Positions 44,812 through 56,106 of a stretch of DNA of 64,000 nucleotides are shown piece by piece; positions within the stretch are counted from its first letter, which is position 1; every line of letters begins with the position of its first letter. The notes beneath the pieces are model-generated. The model saw only the letters and a list, made by a program, of their open reading frames with translations. It did not search any database and had not been told where the DNA came from. The DNA is from Doryteuthis pealeii (Eukaryota; Mollusca; Cephalopoda; Myopsida; Loliginidae), in assembly GCA_023376005.1 (NCBI GenBank), contig CM042152.1, positions 86,071,856 to 86,135,855 of the forward strand, in the 5' to 3' direction. The position numbers and the translations under genes are program-made.

Positions 44812-45062
44812 ATGGTAGTACTGAATACATTTATATAGTCATATATGTATGCAAGAAAGCAGTTGTATCTACAATCAAAAGAGAATGACCTGGAAACATG
44901 AAATATATTTACTTTTAATACTCCACAAAATTTTAATTTCTGTGTTCCATCATATTTGCATGATATTTTATGGACAATAAGATTTGATATATATTCTAAA
45001 TATACTTAAATTTTCAGAGAGCAAATGCACATATTTTCTATAAGTATCATAACGTGCATCCA

Positions 45063-45103
<41 letters not shown>

Positions 45104-45130
45104 GTGGAGAAAAGTATCATCTCTTTACTC

Positions 45131-45167
<37 letters not shown>
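44769..45167. repeat. CA/TA microsatellites
   Basis: (CA)n then (TA)n occur at 44769-44813, and TA runs at 45066-45102 and 45134-45168. Between them is unremarkable AT-rich sequence. Confidence 0.85.
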
Positions 45168-45171
<4 letters not shown>

Positions 45172-45272
45172 AAGGTTTGCAAAAAGGATTTTTTTTTTTA
45201 ATTATTAATTTAAAAAAACAATCCTTTAAAAAAAAAAAAAAAAAAAATCCTTTTTGCAAACCTTCTTTTTTA
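45168..45272. repeat. Small foldback with homopolymer loop
   Basis: AAGAAGGTTTGCAAAAAGGA pairs with TCCTTTTTGCAAACCTTCTT. The loop is poly-T followed by poly-A, which itself can pair, making an almost continuous stem. Confidence 0.8.
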
Positions 45273-45507
45273 TAAAATATCTATTTTTCTCCCGTTGGAT
45301 CCATAACAACACTTATATAAAAATTAAGCTGCTTTCATTTATATGCATAGATTTATATATGTAAACATATGTTTGTGCATAAAATACTGTAATATTTTGT
45401 TCATAAATATTCATTTCCACAGTTGGAAGAATACAAGGATTAGAAATAGAAAAAAAGTATTCAAAGTTGAATGTTGTGGTTTGAGAGTCATGTCACTTTT
45501 GAATTGG

Positions 45508-45588
45508 TCTAGCACTAGTGAAAAGGGAATAGACTCCCTCGCTGATTGGCTGATACCGATTTTAGGCCACTCCAACGACTTTAGAAGG
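45508..45588 (+). mobile_element. SINE-1 3' end only
   Basis: It carries TTGGTCTAGCACTAGTGAAA, the TGATTGGCTGATACCG core and the ACGACTTTA end; the tRNA-like head is absent (5' truncated, as is common for reverse-transcribed copies). Confidence 0.75.
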
Positions 45589-45905
45589 ATGGTTTTTTCT
45601 GGCTTGATAGAAGTTGCTGCAGTAAAAACAGAAAACTAAGTTATATCAATATCAATTCAGCTTTGTATATTTTAAAGATCCCTCACAGCCAATTCTTTTG
45701 TATAATTAGTAGACACCATGAATCATCTCACACAATGTAAAGGCATATATAATAATATCTTTATTGGAAACTAATTTGTAATTGGACCACAGTATATAAT
45801 CATGTCAAAAAAGCAAGGAATACAGCCCTGAAATTTTATGTTGGTTCATAGTTTCTAGTCATATACAGTTATGTGCAATCTAATACAATAGTTATATGCT
45901 CTTCT

Positions 45906-46211
45906 TATTGAAGTCAGTTAGTCTACTGTTGGTTTTAATAACAGCAGCTAAGTACAACTGAAGCAGTGTCCAAGACAGCTGGTATAAATAGGAATCAAGA
46001 ATGATCCATCCATGAATCTGGGTGATTTGGGTGATTCCATTCCTTGAGTTCTGATTGGCTGTTTGTCTGCTTGATTTGAATGACATTGTGGAGTCTTATA
46101 TATACTTTGTCATTTTGCAGTGGACTTTGTAGCATTTGGGTTTGTATTTCCGTTCCGTTTGTTGCCTTGTCTTCCCAGTTCGATGGTAATTGGAACCTTA
46201 ATTATTCTTCA
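45906..46211 (-). mobile_element. LTR-A copy
   Basis: 306-bp copy with both ends intact (TATTGAAGTCAGTTAG and AATTATTCTTCA), but flanks CTTCT and AAACA do not match. This suggests one flank was changed by recombination between dispersed copies. Confidence 0.78.
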
Positions 46212-47440
46212 AAACAAATCAAATGTTTCAACACAATATGGAAGATGACATTCAGCTGTTAACTTTAATTCCATCAGTACATATTTTTGTCTAAACTTAG
46301 TCTGGTACAAGTCTACAATGAGTGAGTACAAAGGGAAAGTTGAATTTAGAATAGTTTGTTTTTTACTCTTACAATAAGATACCTGGCCATTTTTGCTGAA
46401 ACACTATTGACTTGGTTTCAATAAATGTCTATTCAAAGTTAATATCTCATTTAACAATATACAGACAAATGATCTATGACCAAAGGAATCATTATTTACT
46501 CTGAGAATCTGAAATATACATTAATATTATCATGTGATGCTGCAACATATAAGAATAATATACAGACCAATAATATCAGTATCTATTCATTTTTATAACA
46601 TAGACTTTTTCTTGAAGAACAAGAAACTAAAATCAATAAAGAAACCACCCACACAACCATATATATATATATATATATATGAGTTCTTTAGTTCAAAAAT
46701 ATTATTAATTTACCATTTCCAACATACTATATCAGGTTTCTTTTTCAGTTTTTGTTTTATCTTAACAAGAAAAAGAAATATTACAGTTAATGATTATAAG
46801 TTCTTTTTAAATGAGCTAATAAAAATAAAAAATCAATTTTCATGTTAAAAGAATGAGCTTCAGTTGTATTTTAGTTGGTGAGCATTATCATTTTATGCTT
46901 GGTAAAATTTATATTATGATGATTTTTATGGCTTGCAGAGGTTTCAAATTGCTTCTTTATTTTACTGACAGATATTAAGAGATATTTTAATGGCTTTTAG
47001 AGACACACTAAATGTTTATGATCATTTAAAAATACTTTTTCTTAGGAGTAAAATATCTTTGAAAATGATATAAATAGCTGTGTATGAAAATACCAAATAT
47101 TAGGCTCAAGTTCAAAATGAGATTTGTTTTCATATATACATACATATATATTTGCATTTATATATACATGTATATATATTCACATAATACGTGAAGGAAT
47201 GCTGATAAATTCTCAGTTCAAACAAGAAGGGGATGATTTAGAGTCATGAAACCTATGTTATTCCACATATCCATCCCACAATTCAACAAGTTTCTTTAAC
47301 CTTTCTAAAAGATAAAGAAAACATTGTTTTTGTTAGGATTGTAGGAATTGCTGTCTACAGTCTATGAGGAACAAAATATAAGTTCACAGAATGTAATGAC
47401 GAAAGGGAAAGCATATGTACTTTTAAGCTTATTTATTCAC
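46212..47440. other. Non-coding AT-rich stretch
   Basis: I see no gene; a TA run lies at 46662-46682. The 104-codon frame at 46534 spans this run and has no domain. Confidence 0.5.
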
Positions 47441-47742
47441 ATGTAAACTCAATAACAGTCAATATAACAAGTACTTAGGGGCAGTACCTACAGTTCATAT
47501 ATCTCCCTCGTTGAGGGGGGTGTCAGGTTGAGTCTTCAGTTGTTACTCCCTCACTGAGGGGAAAGTTCCTTCAGTCACGAGAGACTGAGACAAGAGCTTG
47601 TTCCTACGAGGCTCACACGTTGGTACCAAAACCGTAAAGAGGATTCTTCACCCAACCTGACAAGGGATGTTACCTTTTCTACTTCCTGTCCCCAAAGGCA
47701 CAGGAGAGTTCTAGTCCCTACAGGATTGATAACTTTTCAGTA
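47441..47742. other. GC-richer unknown repeat-like block
   Basis: It has internal echoes: CTCCCTCGTTGAGGGG and CTCCCTCACTGAGGGG, and GTGTCAGGTTGAGT against ACCCAACCTGACA (inverted). It adjoins the LTR-A copy at 47770 and may be part of a retroelement, but no motif identifies it. Confidence 0.35.
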
Positions 47743-47769
47743 ACACCTTGTAGATATACTCAAGTACAT

Positions 47770-48083
47770 TGAAGAATGATTAAAGTTCCAATTACTGTCA
47801 AACTGGGAAGACAAGCCAACAAACGGTTGTAACTTAAATACAAACCCGAATGTCACAAAGTCTACTGCAGAATGACAGGATATATATAAGACTCCACAAT
47901 GTCATTCAAATCAAGCAGTCAAGCAGCCAATCAGAACTCAATGAATGGAATCACCCAAATCACCCAAATTCATGAATGGGTCATTCTTGATTTCTATATA
48001 TACCAACTGTCTTGGACACTGCTTGAGTTGTACTTAGTTAGCTGCTGTTATTCAAACCAACAGTAGACTTACTGACTTCAATA
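47770..48083 (+). mobile_element. LTR-A, 5' LTR with primer-binding-like site
   Basis: 314-bp plus-orientation copy from TGAAGAATGATTAAAG to GACTTCAATA with a TATATATAAG box near 47881. Unlike the solo copies it is followed at once by TGGCGCTGTGAACAGG, the form and place expected for a tRNA primer-binding site. About 55 bp of interior survive before the 27-bp sequence that also precedes the LTR. Confidence 0.78.
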
Positions 48084-48100
48084 TGGCGCTGTGAACAGGA
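48084..48100 (+). promoter_or_regulatory. Putative tRNA primer-binding site
   Basis: TGG begins immediately after the LTR end, and the motif TGGCGCTGTGAACAGG is typical in form of retrotransposon primer-binding sites. The cognate tRNA cannot be named with confidence from the sequence alone. Confidence 0.55.
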
Positions 48101-48333
48101 TCATCTCAATTTGTCGAGAGATATGCCAGACTTATGGTGACACCTTGTAGATATACTCAAGTACATATTGTAGATAATAAGGAATTTTCAGAATTTATGA
48201 TCATCAGGAATGGGCAGTTTAATTATTTTCAATGTAAACTTAATTCAGGATTTCCTCTGAGTTACTAGTACCATGTAATCTTGTCATATATTGTTTTTGT
48301 TTTTTATATGGAAAAGAGATGGGTACTACTATG

Positions 48334-48640
48334 TAATTCCTCTTACTCACTGAAAGGGCATGAAAGACAAGAAGTCAGACCCAGACATACCAATCCAGAA
48401 TAGCATCACAACCTCAGTCAGATCATGGATTTTTCCATACTACTACTATATATTATCTGCAGTTAGCTCTCTGTAAAATAACTCCTATTGCCCACGGAAA
48501 GGATATGAAAAACAAGATGACAGATCAGTCCAGAATCACATCTCAACCTTTGTCAGGTCATGGATTTTTCCACAATTAAAATTGCTATATATTACCTGCT
48601 GTTTGACAGTTGGAAAGGAAATGGACACTCCTATTGAAAG
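48334..48640 (+). repeat. Diverged tandem duplication, about 2.3 units
   Basis: Two units of roughly 140-150 bp share CATGAAAGACAAG/TATGAAAAACAAG, CCAGAATAGCATCACAACCT/CCAGAATCACATCTCAACCT, and TCATGGATTTTTCCA. A third partial unit begins near 48615. No coding frame persists. Confidence 0.65.
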
Positions 48641-49059
48641 GCCCAGCATGGTATTCAAAAATTATTATCAATAATTAGATCAACCAACAGTGATCATTAT
48701 TCACACCATCACATTCATCTTTGACATAAAATTCACATTTCCTTTTCAATATTCAAGATAACTGGTAGGAGTTTAGTTCCTGTTGAATGACTTCAATTCA
48801 ATTAATAATATTTGTTTCAGTCTCATTGGAAATGCTATTTAAATGATAATTTTTGAATCTGAATTCAGACAAGAAAATCTGTGATCAAAAATGTTTCCTA
48901 TGAAAAATCCAGTTCAATGCACAAAACCCTTTCAGAAACTATTTTCGTTTTGTGATTCTGAAATGAATTTTCATTATGACATGTTTTTGTTTTAATATTT
49001 CATATTGATTTTTGTTCTTGATGATACCACATTTAGTTGATACCTTTTTTTAAATCCAT

Positions 49060-49342
49060 TATTGAAGTCAGTTAGTCTACTGTTGGTTTTAATAACAGCA
49101 GCTTACTAAGTACAACTCAAGCAGTGTCCAAGACAGTTGGAATAAATAGGAATCAAGAATGATCCATCCATGAATCTGGGTGATTCCATTCCTTGAGTTC
49201 TGATTGGCTGCTTGACTGCTTGATTTGAATGAAATTGTGGAGTCTTATATATACTTTGTCATTTTGCAGTGGACTTCAGTTACAACCGTTTGTTGCCTTG
49301 TCTTCCCAGTTCGACGGTAATTGGAACTTTAATTATTCTTCA
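49060..49342 (-). mobile_element. Solo LTR, family LTR-A
   Basis: 283-bp copy flanked by a perfect TCCAT duplication (49055-49059 and 49343-49347). It has a short deletion near its right end (GTGGACTTCAGTTACAACC), removing about 20 bp relative to 40602-40914. Confidence 0.82.
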
Positions 49343-49599
49343 TCCATGAATAGAAATTGTAAGAATATAAATAAGACTTAAACACATGTTGGGAGTTAGA
49401 CATTAACATACAATATGTTGAATCATGAATACACTCAGTTATGATTAGATAGACTTTCATTTGTAGTCCTACCAATGCTGTTTTCTCAATTACTAACTAG
49501 TAGTTATACTTAATACTTAATTTTCAGATTAAGATATCAACTATTATTATTGCTAAACCTAATTTTATTATTAGTATTATTATTATTATTTCACTCCAT

Positions 49600-49755
49600 T
49601 CGAGATTTTCACACCCTCCTTAGCCGGTGGTTCACTGGAGGCTGAGTGACAGCAAGTCTCCTTAGGTCTCTTCTGAGTATTCTAGCTGATCTTTACGAAG
49701 CTGTAGTTTGGATGGTCTTGATTCTTCCCCTGATTTCCAGTTAATCCAGACTCTA
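49600..49755 (-). pseudogene. Short LINE ORF2 C-terminal relic
   Basis: It is similar to 26230-26400: the minus strand carries the DNA for an 'IQTTALLRSARILRRDLRRL' type tail and ends near GGTGTGAAAAT. The plus strand shares CAGCAAGTCTCCTTAGGTC and TGTAGTTTGGATGGTCTTGA with it. It is truncated and out of frame in places. Confidence 0.6.
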
Positions 49756-49759
49756 ACTA

Positions 49760-50473
49760 ATTTTATTGCTGCTTCCTTATGATAAACTTTATTTTTTTAA
49801 CCATTTTCTGATTATTTTTATGTATTTGTAGACAGATAGCATATGGCAGAAATTTATAAGCCTGTCGGTGCGCATTTCATAGCTTTTGAACACCATGTTC
49901 TGTTATACATTATTCTGGGCTAATTTTCTTCTCTTTGTCATTTTTATCACAGTATTTTGGTCTGTGTCACTTTTGAAGTTCTCAGTTAATAATTGTATTT
50001 GCTGATCTTTCACCTGGAATAACACTGGATCTGACAGCTTGTAGGAATAACAAAAATATAGATAAAAATATTCTAAGAACGCAATAGATACCTGAGGAAG
50101 GCTAGAAATTACAGCAATTGAAACATTGTAATAAAGACGACAATGATGAGGAAATTGGTCTCAATGAATAACAAAAAAATTTCATCTAAAAAATTCAGGA
50201 AAAAAACCCAAACATCTGTCCTTCCTTTTATATGAATTTTCTTAATCTAGTCTTATTGATAATTTCCCTTATTTTTTACTGTCTGCTTGAATAAGAAAGT
50301 TTTTATCAGAAAATATTGCCTTATTATCAAAGGTTGCAATGAAATTGACCTCCATCAAAGTTTGGATAATAGAATCTGATTTTATTTTCAGTTTGGAAAA
50401 ATAAAATGTGTTTACAACAGAAGTTTCTCGGAATAAAGTCTGTCGCAAAGCCCCATTTCTATACCACTTATCA
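49760..50473. other. Non-coding stretch
   Basis: I see no gene. At about 50092-50150 a decayed CTGAGGAAGGCTAG...TTGAAACATTG stretch resembles the 29.5-kb foldback family. Confidence 0.4.
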
Positions 50474-50690
50474 AAAGTAAGTAAAGTCAATGGGGCGACC
50501 TGAAGTCGGTATCAGCCAGACAGTGAGGGAGTCTATCCCCTTTTCACTAGCACTAGACCAAGGAGATTGTTTTGGGGGTCTGAGGTGGAGTGCCACGCCT
50601 ACCATCAGCACCTCACTTTACCACTTTACTGCACAGATCCCTATGCTACTCATATGTGGTTCCTAGTCCGAGGCTCTACCGACTGGGCCT
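50474..50690 (-). mobile_element. SINE-1 copy, reverse orientation
   Basis: The tail (AAGTAAGTAAAGTCAATGGG) is at the left and CCACGCCTACCATCAGCAC in the middle; a CACTTTAC duplication and a deletion through the B box lie near the right end, where CTCTACCGACTGG remains. Confidence 0.78.
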
Positions 50691-50729
50691 TTTCTACAAG
50701 ATAATTGCAACAAACACTTGGACACAGTT

Positions 50730-50855
50730 GTTTAAAACATTTAAATGGATTGTAAAACATTTAAATTAATGGATAAACAACAAATAGATGTTCTAAAAAA
50801 ATTATTTAAAAACGTAAAAAAAGTTATAAAATATATAAAACGATATATATTAAAA

Positions 50856-50894
<39 letters not shown>

Positions 50895-51180
50895 GATATA
50901 AAAATAAATGAAAAGTTTTATTAAAACGATATATAAAACTATATATATTAAAACAAAATATAATATAAAATTATATAATCATTTGATATTATATAAAACG
51001 TAAAAAATTATTTAAAATTATTACTAAAAATTATACAAATTGATGAACAACAAATACATTAATTAAAATATTTAATTAATGGATTGTAAAACATTTAAAT
51101 TAAGTAAAACATTTAAATGGAATGTTTAAAACATTAGGAACTTAAATGTTAGATAAGCATAAGAGTGAAGAAATTTTTTT
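50730..51180. repeat. Low-complexity AAAC/ATATA tandem-like region
   Basis: Irregular repetition of AAAACGATATA, ATTAAAACGATATA and AAAACATTTAAAT units with a TA run at 50853-50892. It contains almost no GC-bearing motif other than AAACG. Confidence 0.7.
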
Positions 51181-52220
51181 TTTTCCAGCAATAATTAAAA
51201 ATTATTCATTAATAAAAAAAGTTAATCAATGCCACCCCCTTCCCTCACCCAAAAAGTTGTAGGATATTCATATGATAGGTCTTGTCAAGATTGATAGTTG
51301 TTTGGCCTGATTGGCACTGCTGTCTAACTAAGCAGGGTAACTATGGAGGAGTAGTTTGCTCCAATACTAACTTATATACTTTCCTCTCCCTCAACCATTA
51401 TTAAATACCAATGAAAAGGCAATGTTTTAATATTTCAGATGTGACCACACAGGGAGAAGTAGTTTCATGCCTTTTCTAAGGACATTAGAGCAAAGTGAAT
51501 ATAAACAGTCAGAAACTGATTTAGAGATTCCATTTTCTGAGTTAATACCTTTCTTTTTTTTTTTTTTGTGTGTGTGTGTGTGTGTGTGTATAAATAGATT
51601 ACAACAAACTAATACTTGTAAAAAAACATTTCCAATCAAATGGTCACAACTTTATCAGACATGCAAAGTTCATCATCTTAGAAGGAACTGTCCTCCCCCA
51701 ACTCCCCCTTCACATTAGAAAATCTCAAGGTAATTGGATAATGAAGATAATTGGATAAAGCAACTCCAAGCACTTACCTGAAATGGTTTTAACATCAAGC
51801 TAAACGATCATTAAAACACTGCTTTGGATTTAGATAGATTTGGGTTTTGAAATAAACACCTAAATAAACCAATACCTGATCAAACGGTCACAGCTAATTT
51901 GAAACACCCCTCACCCACCCCCATGCGTAACATATATTTCCTAAATGGAGAGCTTAGTACCAGGTGTTCATATGATACTAGATATCACATAGAGCTCAGT
52001 TGAAGACACTTGGATACCAGAAAATAATTTTCATTCAATGAATGAATATTCTACATCACCAGTTCATTTTTTGTTGCTTCTCTTATAGCATATCTTTTAA
52101 GAACGTTTTTAAAAGACAAAAAACTTTGCTCATTTAAGGGCAAAACTAGTTGAGAACAATCAAAAAATGAATATCATAAAAGAAATATTCTTATTGGTCT
52201 TATCACTTTTGTTCATCTTT
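51181..52220. other. Non-coding stretch
   Basis: I see no gene. It has poly-T then (GT)n at 51553-51590. Around 51300-51350, CCTGATTGGCACTGCTGTCT and ACTAAGCAGGGTAAC are mildly tRNA-like but too weak to call. Confidence 0.45.
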
Positions 52221-52221
52221 T

Positions 52222-52251
52222 TAAATCAGTCAGTAAAGCATCTGCCTAAGA
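52222..52251 (+). mobile_element. SINE-1 head, interrupted copy
   Basis: AATCAGTCAGTAAAGCATCT and GCCTAAGAACC correspond to the SINE-1 A-box region. The copy is broken by the LTR that follows, and its 3' part resumes at 52532. Confidence 0.6.
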
Positions 52252-52531
52252 ACCACTAAGTTCCAATTACCGTCGAATTGGTAAGACATGGCAACAAGCA
52301 GTTGTAACTTAATACAAATCTGTCTTGCTGCTACCCTACTGCAGAATGACAGGGTATTTATGAAACTCCTCAAACATCATTGAAACCAAGCAGCCAATCA
52401 GAACTCAAGGAATGGAATCACCCAAATATATGAATGGACCATTCTTGATTTCCATAAATACCAACTGACTTGGAAACTGCTTCAGTTGCTGTTGTTCAAA
52501 CCAACAGTAGACTGACTGACTGACTTCAATA
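52252..52531 (+). mobile_element. 5'-truncated LTR-A inside SINE-1
   Basis: It begins at ACTAAGTTCCAATTACC, lacking about 14 bp of the LTR start, and ends GACTGACTTCAATA. The junction lies where SINE-1 (ACAAGGTTCC) and LTR-A (ACTAAGTTCC) are similar, so recombination at microhomology may explain the truncation better than a clean insertion. Confidence 0.7.
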
Positions 52532-52672
52532 GTAATGTGAGGAGTTGATGGTAGGTATGGCACTCCATCTCAGACATAAAAACAATCTTCCTGGTCTAGC
52601 ACTAGTGAAAATGGGATAGACTTCCTAGCTGCCCAGCTCATACAAACAAGAGGCCACTCCACTAACTTACAT
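52532..52672 (+). mobile_element. SINE-1 3' part, interrupted copy
   Basis: It resumes with GTGAGGAGTTGATGGTAGG and runs to GGCCACTCCACTAACTTA, then a (ACAT)n and TA repeat. Confidence 0.75.
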
Positions 52673-52674
52673 AC

Positions 52675-52734
<60 letters not shown>

Positions 52735-52735
52735 A
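52673..52735. repeat. ACAT/TA microsatellite
   Basis: A short (CATA)n stretch precedes about 25 TA units and is the simple tail of the SINE-1 copy. Confidence 0.85.
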
Positions 52736-53101
52736 TGTCCTCATACTCATCATATATAATAATTAACTGTGGATTTTTCTGTATGTTTGTCTGATTGTAA
52801 CTTCTGTCACTGTAAAAAAAAAAAACACAGAAATATAAAATTAACAATTTTATCCTGTTCTGATTCAAATGTCTGACGTAGAAGTTGGTGAAAAAAGTAA
52901 CATATTCACTCAGCTAGTCTCTTGCTTTTCAAAATAGCAAGATAACTTTAACTTGGAAATGACAAATTAGACAGAGTGCAGAGATACCACGTTGGCTGGA
53001 GAGTAAGACTGATCCAATGAAAAGCACTTAGATACTCTAATCTTAAGCAGAAATACTGATTCAGGAGAAAATAATCCAATCATTTTATATGGACTATGCT
53101 A

Positions 53102-53102
<1 letters not shown>

Positions 53103-53151
<49 letters not shown>

Positions 53152-53347
53152 ATGTGAGACAAATGGAAACAAATCTGATAGTATGCATCTAAGAAAAAAC
53201 AAAATATTCAGGATATATTTTTCATATATGATGATGTACCAACAAAACATTTAATAAACCATCATTAGTGTGCATATAGCAACCTTTGCTATATACACAC
53301 TGATGATGGATTATTTACAAAAATATCCTCTCTCTCTCTCTCTCTCT

Positions 53348-53414
<67 letters not shown>

Positions 53415-53415
53415 T
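53103..53415. repeat. TA and TC microsatellites within copy A
   Basis: TA runs at 53103-53145 and 53357-53412, with a (TC)n run at 53328-53355. The flanks at 53225-53320 contain a small inverted pair (AACCATCATTAGTGTGCATA against TATACACACTGATGATGG). Confidence 0.85.
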
Positions 53416-53521
53416 TCTCATACTGTTGTGTAGAAGTCACTATAAGAGGAATAGGATCCTACTTCTAAACAAAACGAAAAATCTAAGTGAGTTTGGTTGG
53501 TGTAGGGGTTAAAAAAATCTA

Positions 53522-53590
53522 AGTGAGTTTGGTTGGTGTAGGGGTTAAGATGCTCGCCTGTCTACTTGACAGTCGGGTTTCGAATCACGC
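53522..53590 (+). mobile_element. tRNA-like head of a short retroposon
   Basis: A-box-like TTGGTGTAGGGGTTAAGATG and B box CGGGTTTCGAATC are about 40 bp apart. The first 26 bases are duplicated just upstream (53486-53511). A degenerate hammerhead motif follows at 53615, so the unit pairs a Pol III-type head with a ribozyme-like body. The duplicate is at 61485-61550. Confidence 0.6.
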
Positions 53591-53614
53591 ACAAGTCGGT
53601 CTTCCTATCTATAG

Positions 53615-53647
53615 CTCTGCTGATGAGGCTGAAATGTACATACAGAG
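53615..53647 (+). ncRNA. Degenerate hammerhead ribozyme motif
   Basis: Stem I CTCTG/CAGAG is perfect over 5 bp. The core reads CTGATGA, then only GGCT where stem II should be, then GAAA, a stem III ATG-TA-CAT and A before stem I closes. Stem II is essentially absent, so cleavage activity is doubtful. The same motif recurs at 61573-61605. Confidence 0.4.
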
Positions 53648-53827
53648 ATTGATTTTTCTCGATTTGTTTAGCCTTACATTTAAATAGGTATGCCCGCCTA
53701 ATTAATTAATTATTAATTAATTAACTTTCAAAATTAGGTACGACTTCAATTAAGTGCATATTCTCCCAAAAATTGTCAGCTAAAAAAAGCCATATCATAA
53801 AACACATCGCTGTGTATTTACTTCTCA

Positions 53828-53895
53828 TATATATATATATATGTGTATATATATATATGTGTGTATATATATATATGTGTATGTATATATATGTG

Positions 53896-53944
<49 letters not shown>

Positions 53945-53980
53945 GTATATATATGTATATATATATATGGTGTGTGTGTG
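53828..53980. repeat. Compound TATG/TA/TG microsatellite
   Basis: Interleaved TATATATATG, TGTGTATATA and GTGTGTGTGT units give long artificial Tyr/Ile/His/Cys frames in all six frames (to 132 codons). None is a gene. Confidence 0.9.
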
Positions 53981-53989
53981 TGTGTACAG

Positions 53990-55390
53990 TACCCACTCAT
54001 CCATTTGCATGTATATATATTCACACAGAATTTTCCCATATTGTAAAGAATAAGTGTAACAAGATAGATATGGGAATTGGTCCCATTCTTGAAAACTTGT
54101 ACTGTCCAAATGATCAGGAAACTCTTAGTTGCGAAGATGCTAATCAAATTAAAGCAAACTCTAAAATCTAAAAGTATGACAATTGTAAACAGTCTCCTTC
54201 AAACAATGATATTTCAAGATAAGCTTGCCTAATGTTTCATTAAAAACATTGCAGTACAATGCAATGAAAAAAAAGGAAATAAAATCATTTTTGTTAACAG
54301 CGTTCATATCCGCAAAACTGTAAAGGTCTACATTTTAACCTTTGACAAAATGCAGCTGTGAGCAAATTAGTATCCTAAATCAAGAAATGAAATACAGAAA
54401 TTGAGTCAATCTGCAAAGATATAAAAGATGTAGTTATTGTCTTAAGTTACCAGAACTTCCTGTGTTTGAGAACTGAAATTGTTGTGCAATAATGGAATAG
54501 AATGAAGGCAATTAGAATTGGACAAAGGTTAAATAATCCAATGAGAATTTGATACAGCAGAGAAGGGGGTTCATTTCAAAGAGCTGATCAAGAGACAGAG
54601 GGAAGATTAGAAGATATCTTAAAAGGGTTGTCAAACACAGGATGTTTGTCCCAGGTTATTTAATGCAGAATTTTAAAGTTGGTGACTCTGGTTTTAAATT
54701 GTATAGCATCTGTTAGTTTTTCTTGGAACAAGAAAGAAAGATATCTCTTATCTTCGGAAAACAGAAACGGAAATAGAAAATTAAAATTGCAGTAACATCT
54801 GAGCCCAGCTTGTGCTGTGTTCTTTTTTAAAGCAAACATGATGAATACCATAGATTATGTACGTTTTAAAGTATTGACATTAAGTATTCTCAATTAAAAA
54901 AAAAAAGAGACCCAGATAAGCTCGGGAATGCAGTGGATAAAATGAAGTGATCAAAACAACAAAGATGAGGATACTAGACTGAAGGATTCAAGAAATAATG
55001 CTATATTATAGTTGCTTTTACTACATGTGTTGTACAAATTTCTATAGAAATTTAAATAAAAGAAGACCCCTCTAAATTTTAAAAACTTACTTCAGAGAAG
55101 AAAGAAAACTCTGAATACAAACGCAAGCTGGGTTCTCTTTTCATTAGTCAAAAACTAATGGGAAGAAGAGGAGGAGCTCAGAGTAATCAATCAGATTAAA
55201 AAAAAATCAATCAATTCAAAAAAAGAATAATAGAGATACATTTATTGTATCTTTAATTGCTAACAAGTACTATTAGTCCCCTCAAGTGTAGGATATTTCT
55301 TAGATGAACTTGTACTATAAAGTAGTATAATTGCCAATACACAAGCACATATACTCAAACTTATACATCATATATTTTAGAATTATTGAT
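53990..55390. other. Unique sequence inside copy A
   Basis: I see no gene or known repeat. It is conserved in copy B at 61950-63350 only because of the duplication. Confidence 0.5.
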
Positions 55391-55391
55391 G

Positions 55392-55812
55392 ACTAGAAGA
55401 GGCTACCTGGCGTCACCTGGGTAGAGAGGATGCAAAAAAGGTTAATCCACAGATCCATTATTACTAATCCGAGTTGGATCCTGGTAGCATGCACCATTAA
55501 AATCCCTATGTAAAAAAAAGACCTTGCGTTGATCCAGACACACTCAAAAGAAAAATCAATGTCTACTATTTAAAATATTAAATCCCCCCCCAAAAAAAAA
55601 ATAGTCTGTTATCATCTAAATTTGATTTTTTAAAAATTATCTTCACAATAAAAATCAAACCTTCATTATTTTTGCTGAAAAACCAAGCCCTGGTGATATT
55701 TAATGTGTATATATATTTACTTTGTCGTTAACAGATAATGTGTATATATATTTACTTTGTCGTTAACAGACATACAGATACACACAACTGCCTTTTATAT
55801 ATGTATAGAAGA
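55392..55812 (-). mobile_element. Non-autonomous Helitron
   Basis: On the minus strand it begins TCTTCTATACATATATAAAA after an A and ends with a hairpin (ACCCAGG...CCAGGT) followed by AGCCTCTT and CTAGT at 55396-55392. Ends and several internal stretches match the element at 19243-19535. It contains a 35-bp tandem duplication (AATGTGTATATATATTTACT unit at about 55701 and 55736). Confidence 0.65.
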
Positions 55813-56106
55813 TAGATGTAAATGTGAAGACAGACTGTGAATGAAAATGAAATTATTGTCTTTTTTAAGGAAGTTGCTAATGAGCATTTTTACCTTTTGG
55901 CATTATAATACCTGATTTTGAGTTCAACTTACTGAATCTGTATAATGAACAGTGTGACATCTTTTTTCCCCTTCCTTTCTTTATTCATCCATCTTTGAAT
56001 TCTGAACAAGATCAGTGTGTATTAGTATTATCTGTACACATTTAGATCTAATTAAATTTTTTTTTTAAATATCTAAAATCTAAGTAATCATATATATATA
56101 TATATA

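Larger units (their letters stand above)
53051..56036 (+). repeat. Large direct duplication, copy A
   Basis: From AAATACTG at 53051 to ATTATCTGTA at 56036 the sequence matches 61011-64000 continuously, including microsatellites, a tRNA-like/hammerhead piece and a Helitron. Differences are mostly 1-2-base indels in simple runs with few substitutions. No gene is contained. Copy B runs off the window, so its true end is unknown. Confidence 0.92.

Noticed and set aside
53721..54171. Several long overlapping frames on both strands
   Set aside because: They are Tyr/Ile/His translations of the TA/TG microsatellite.
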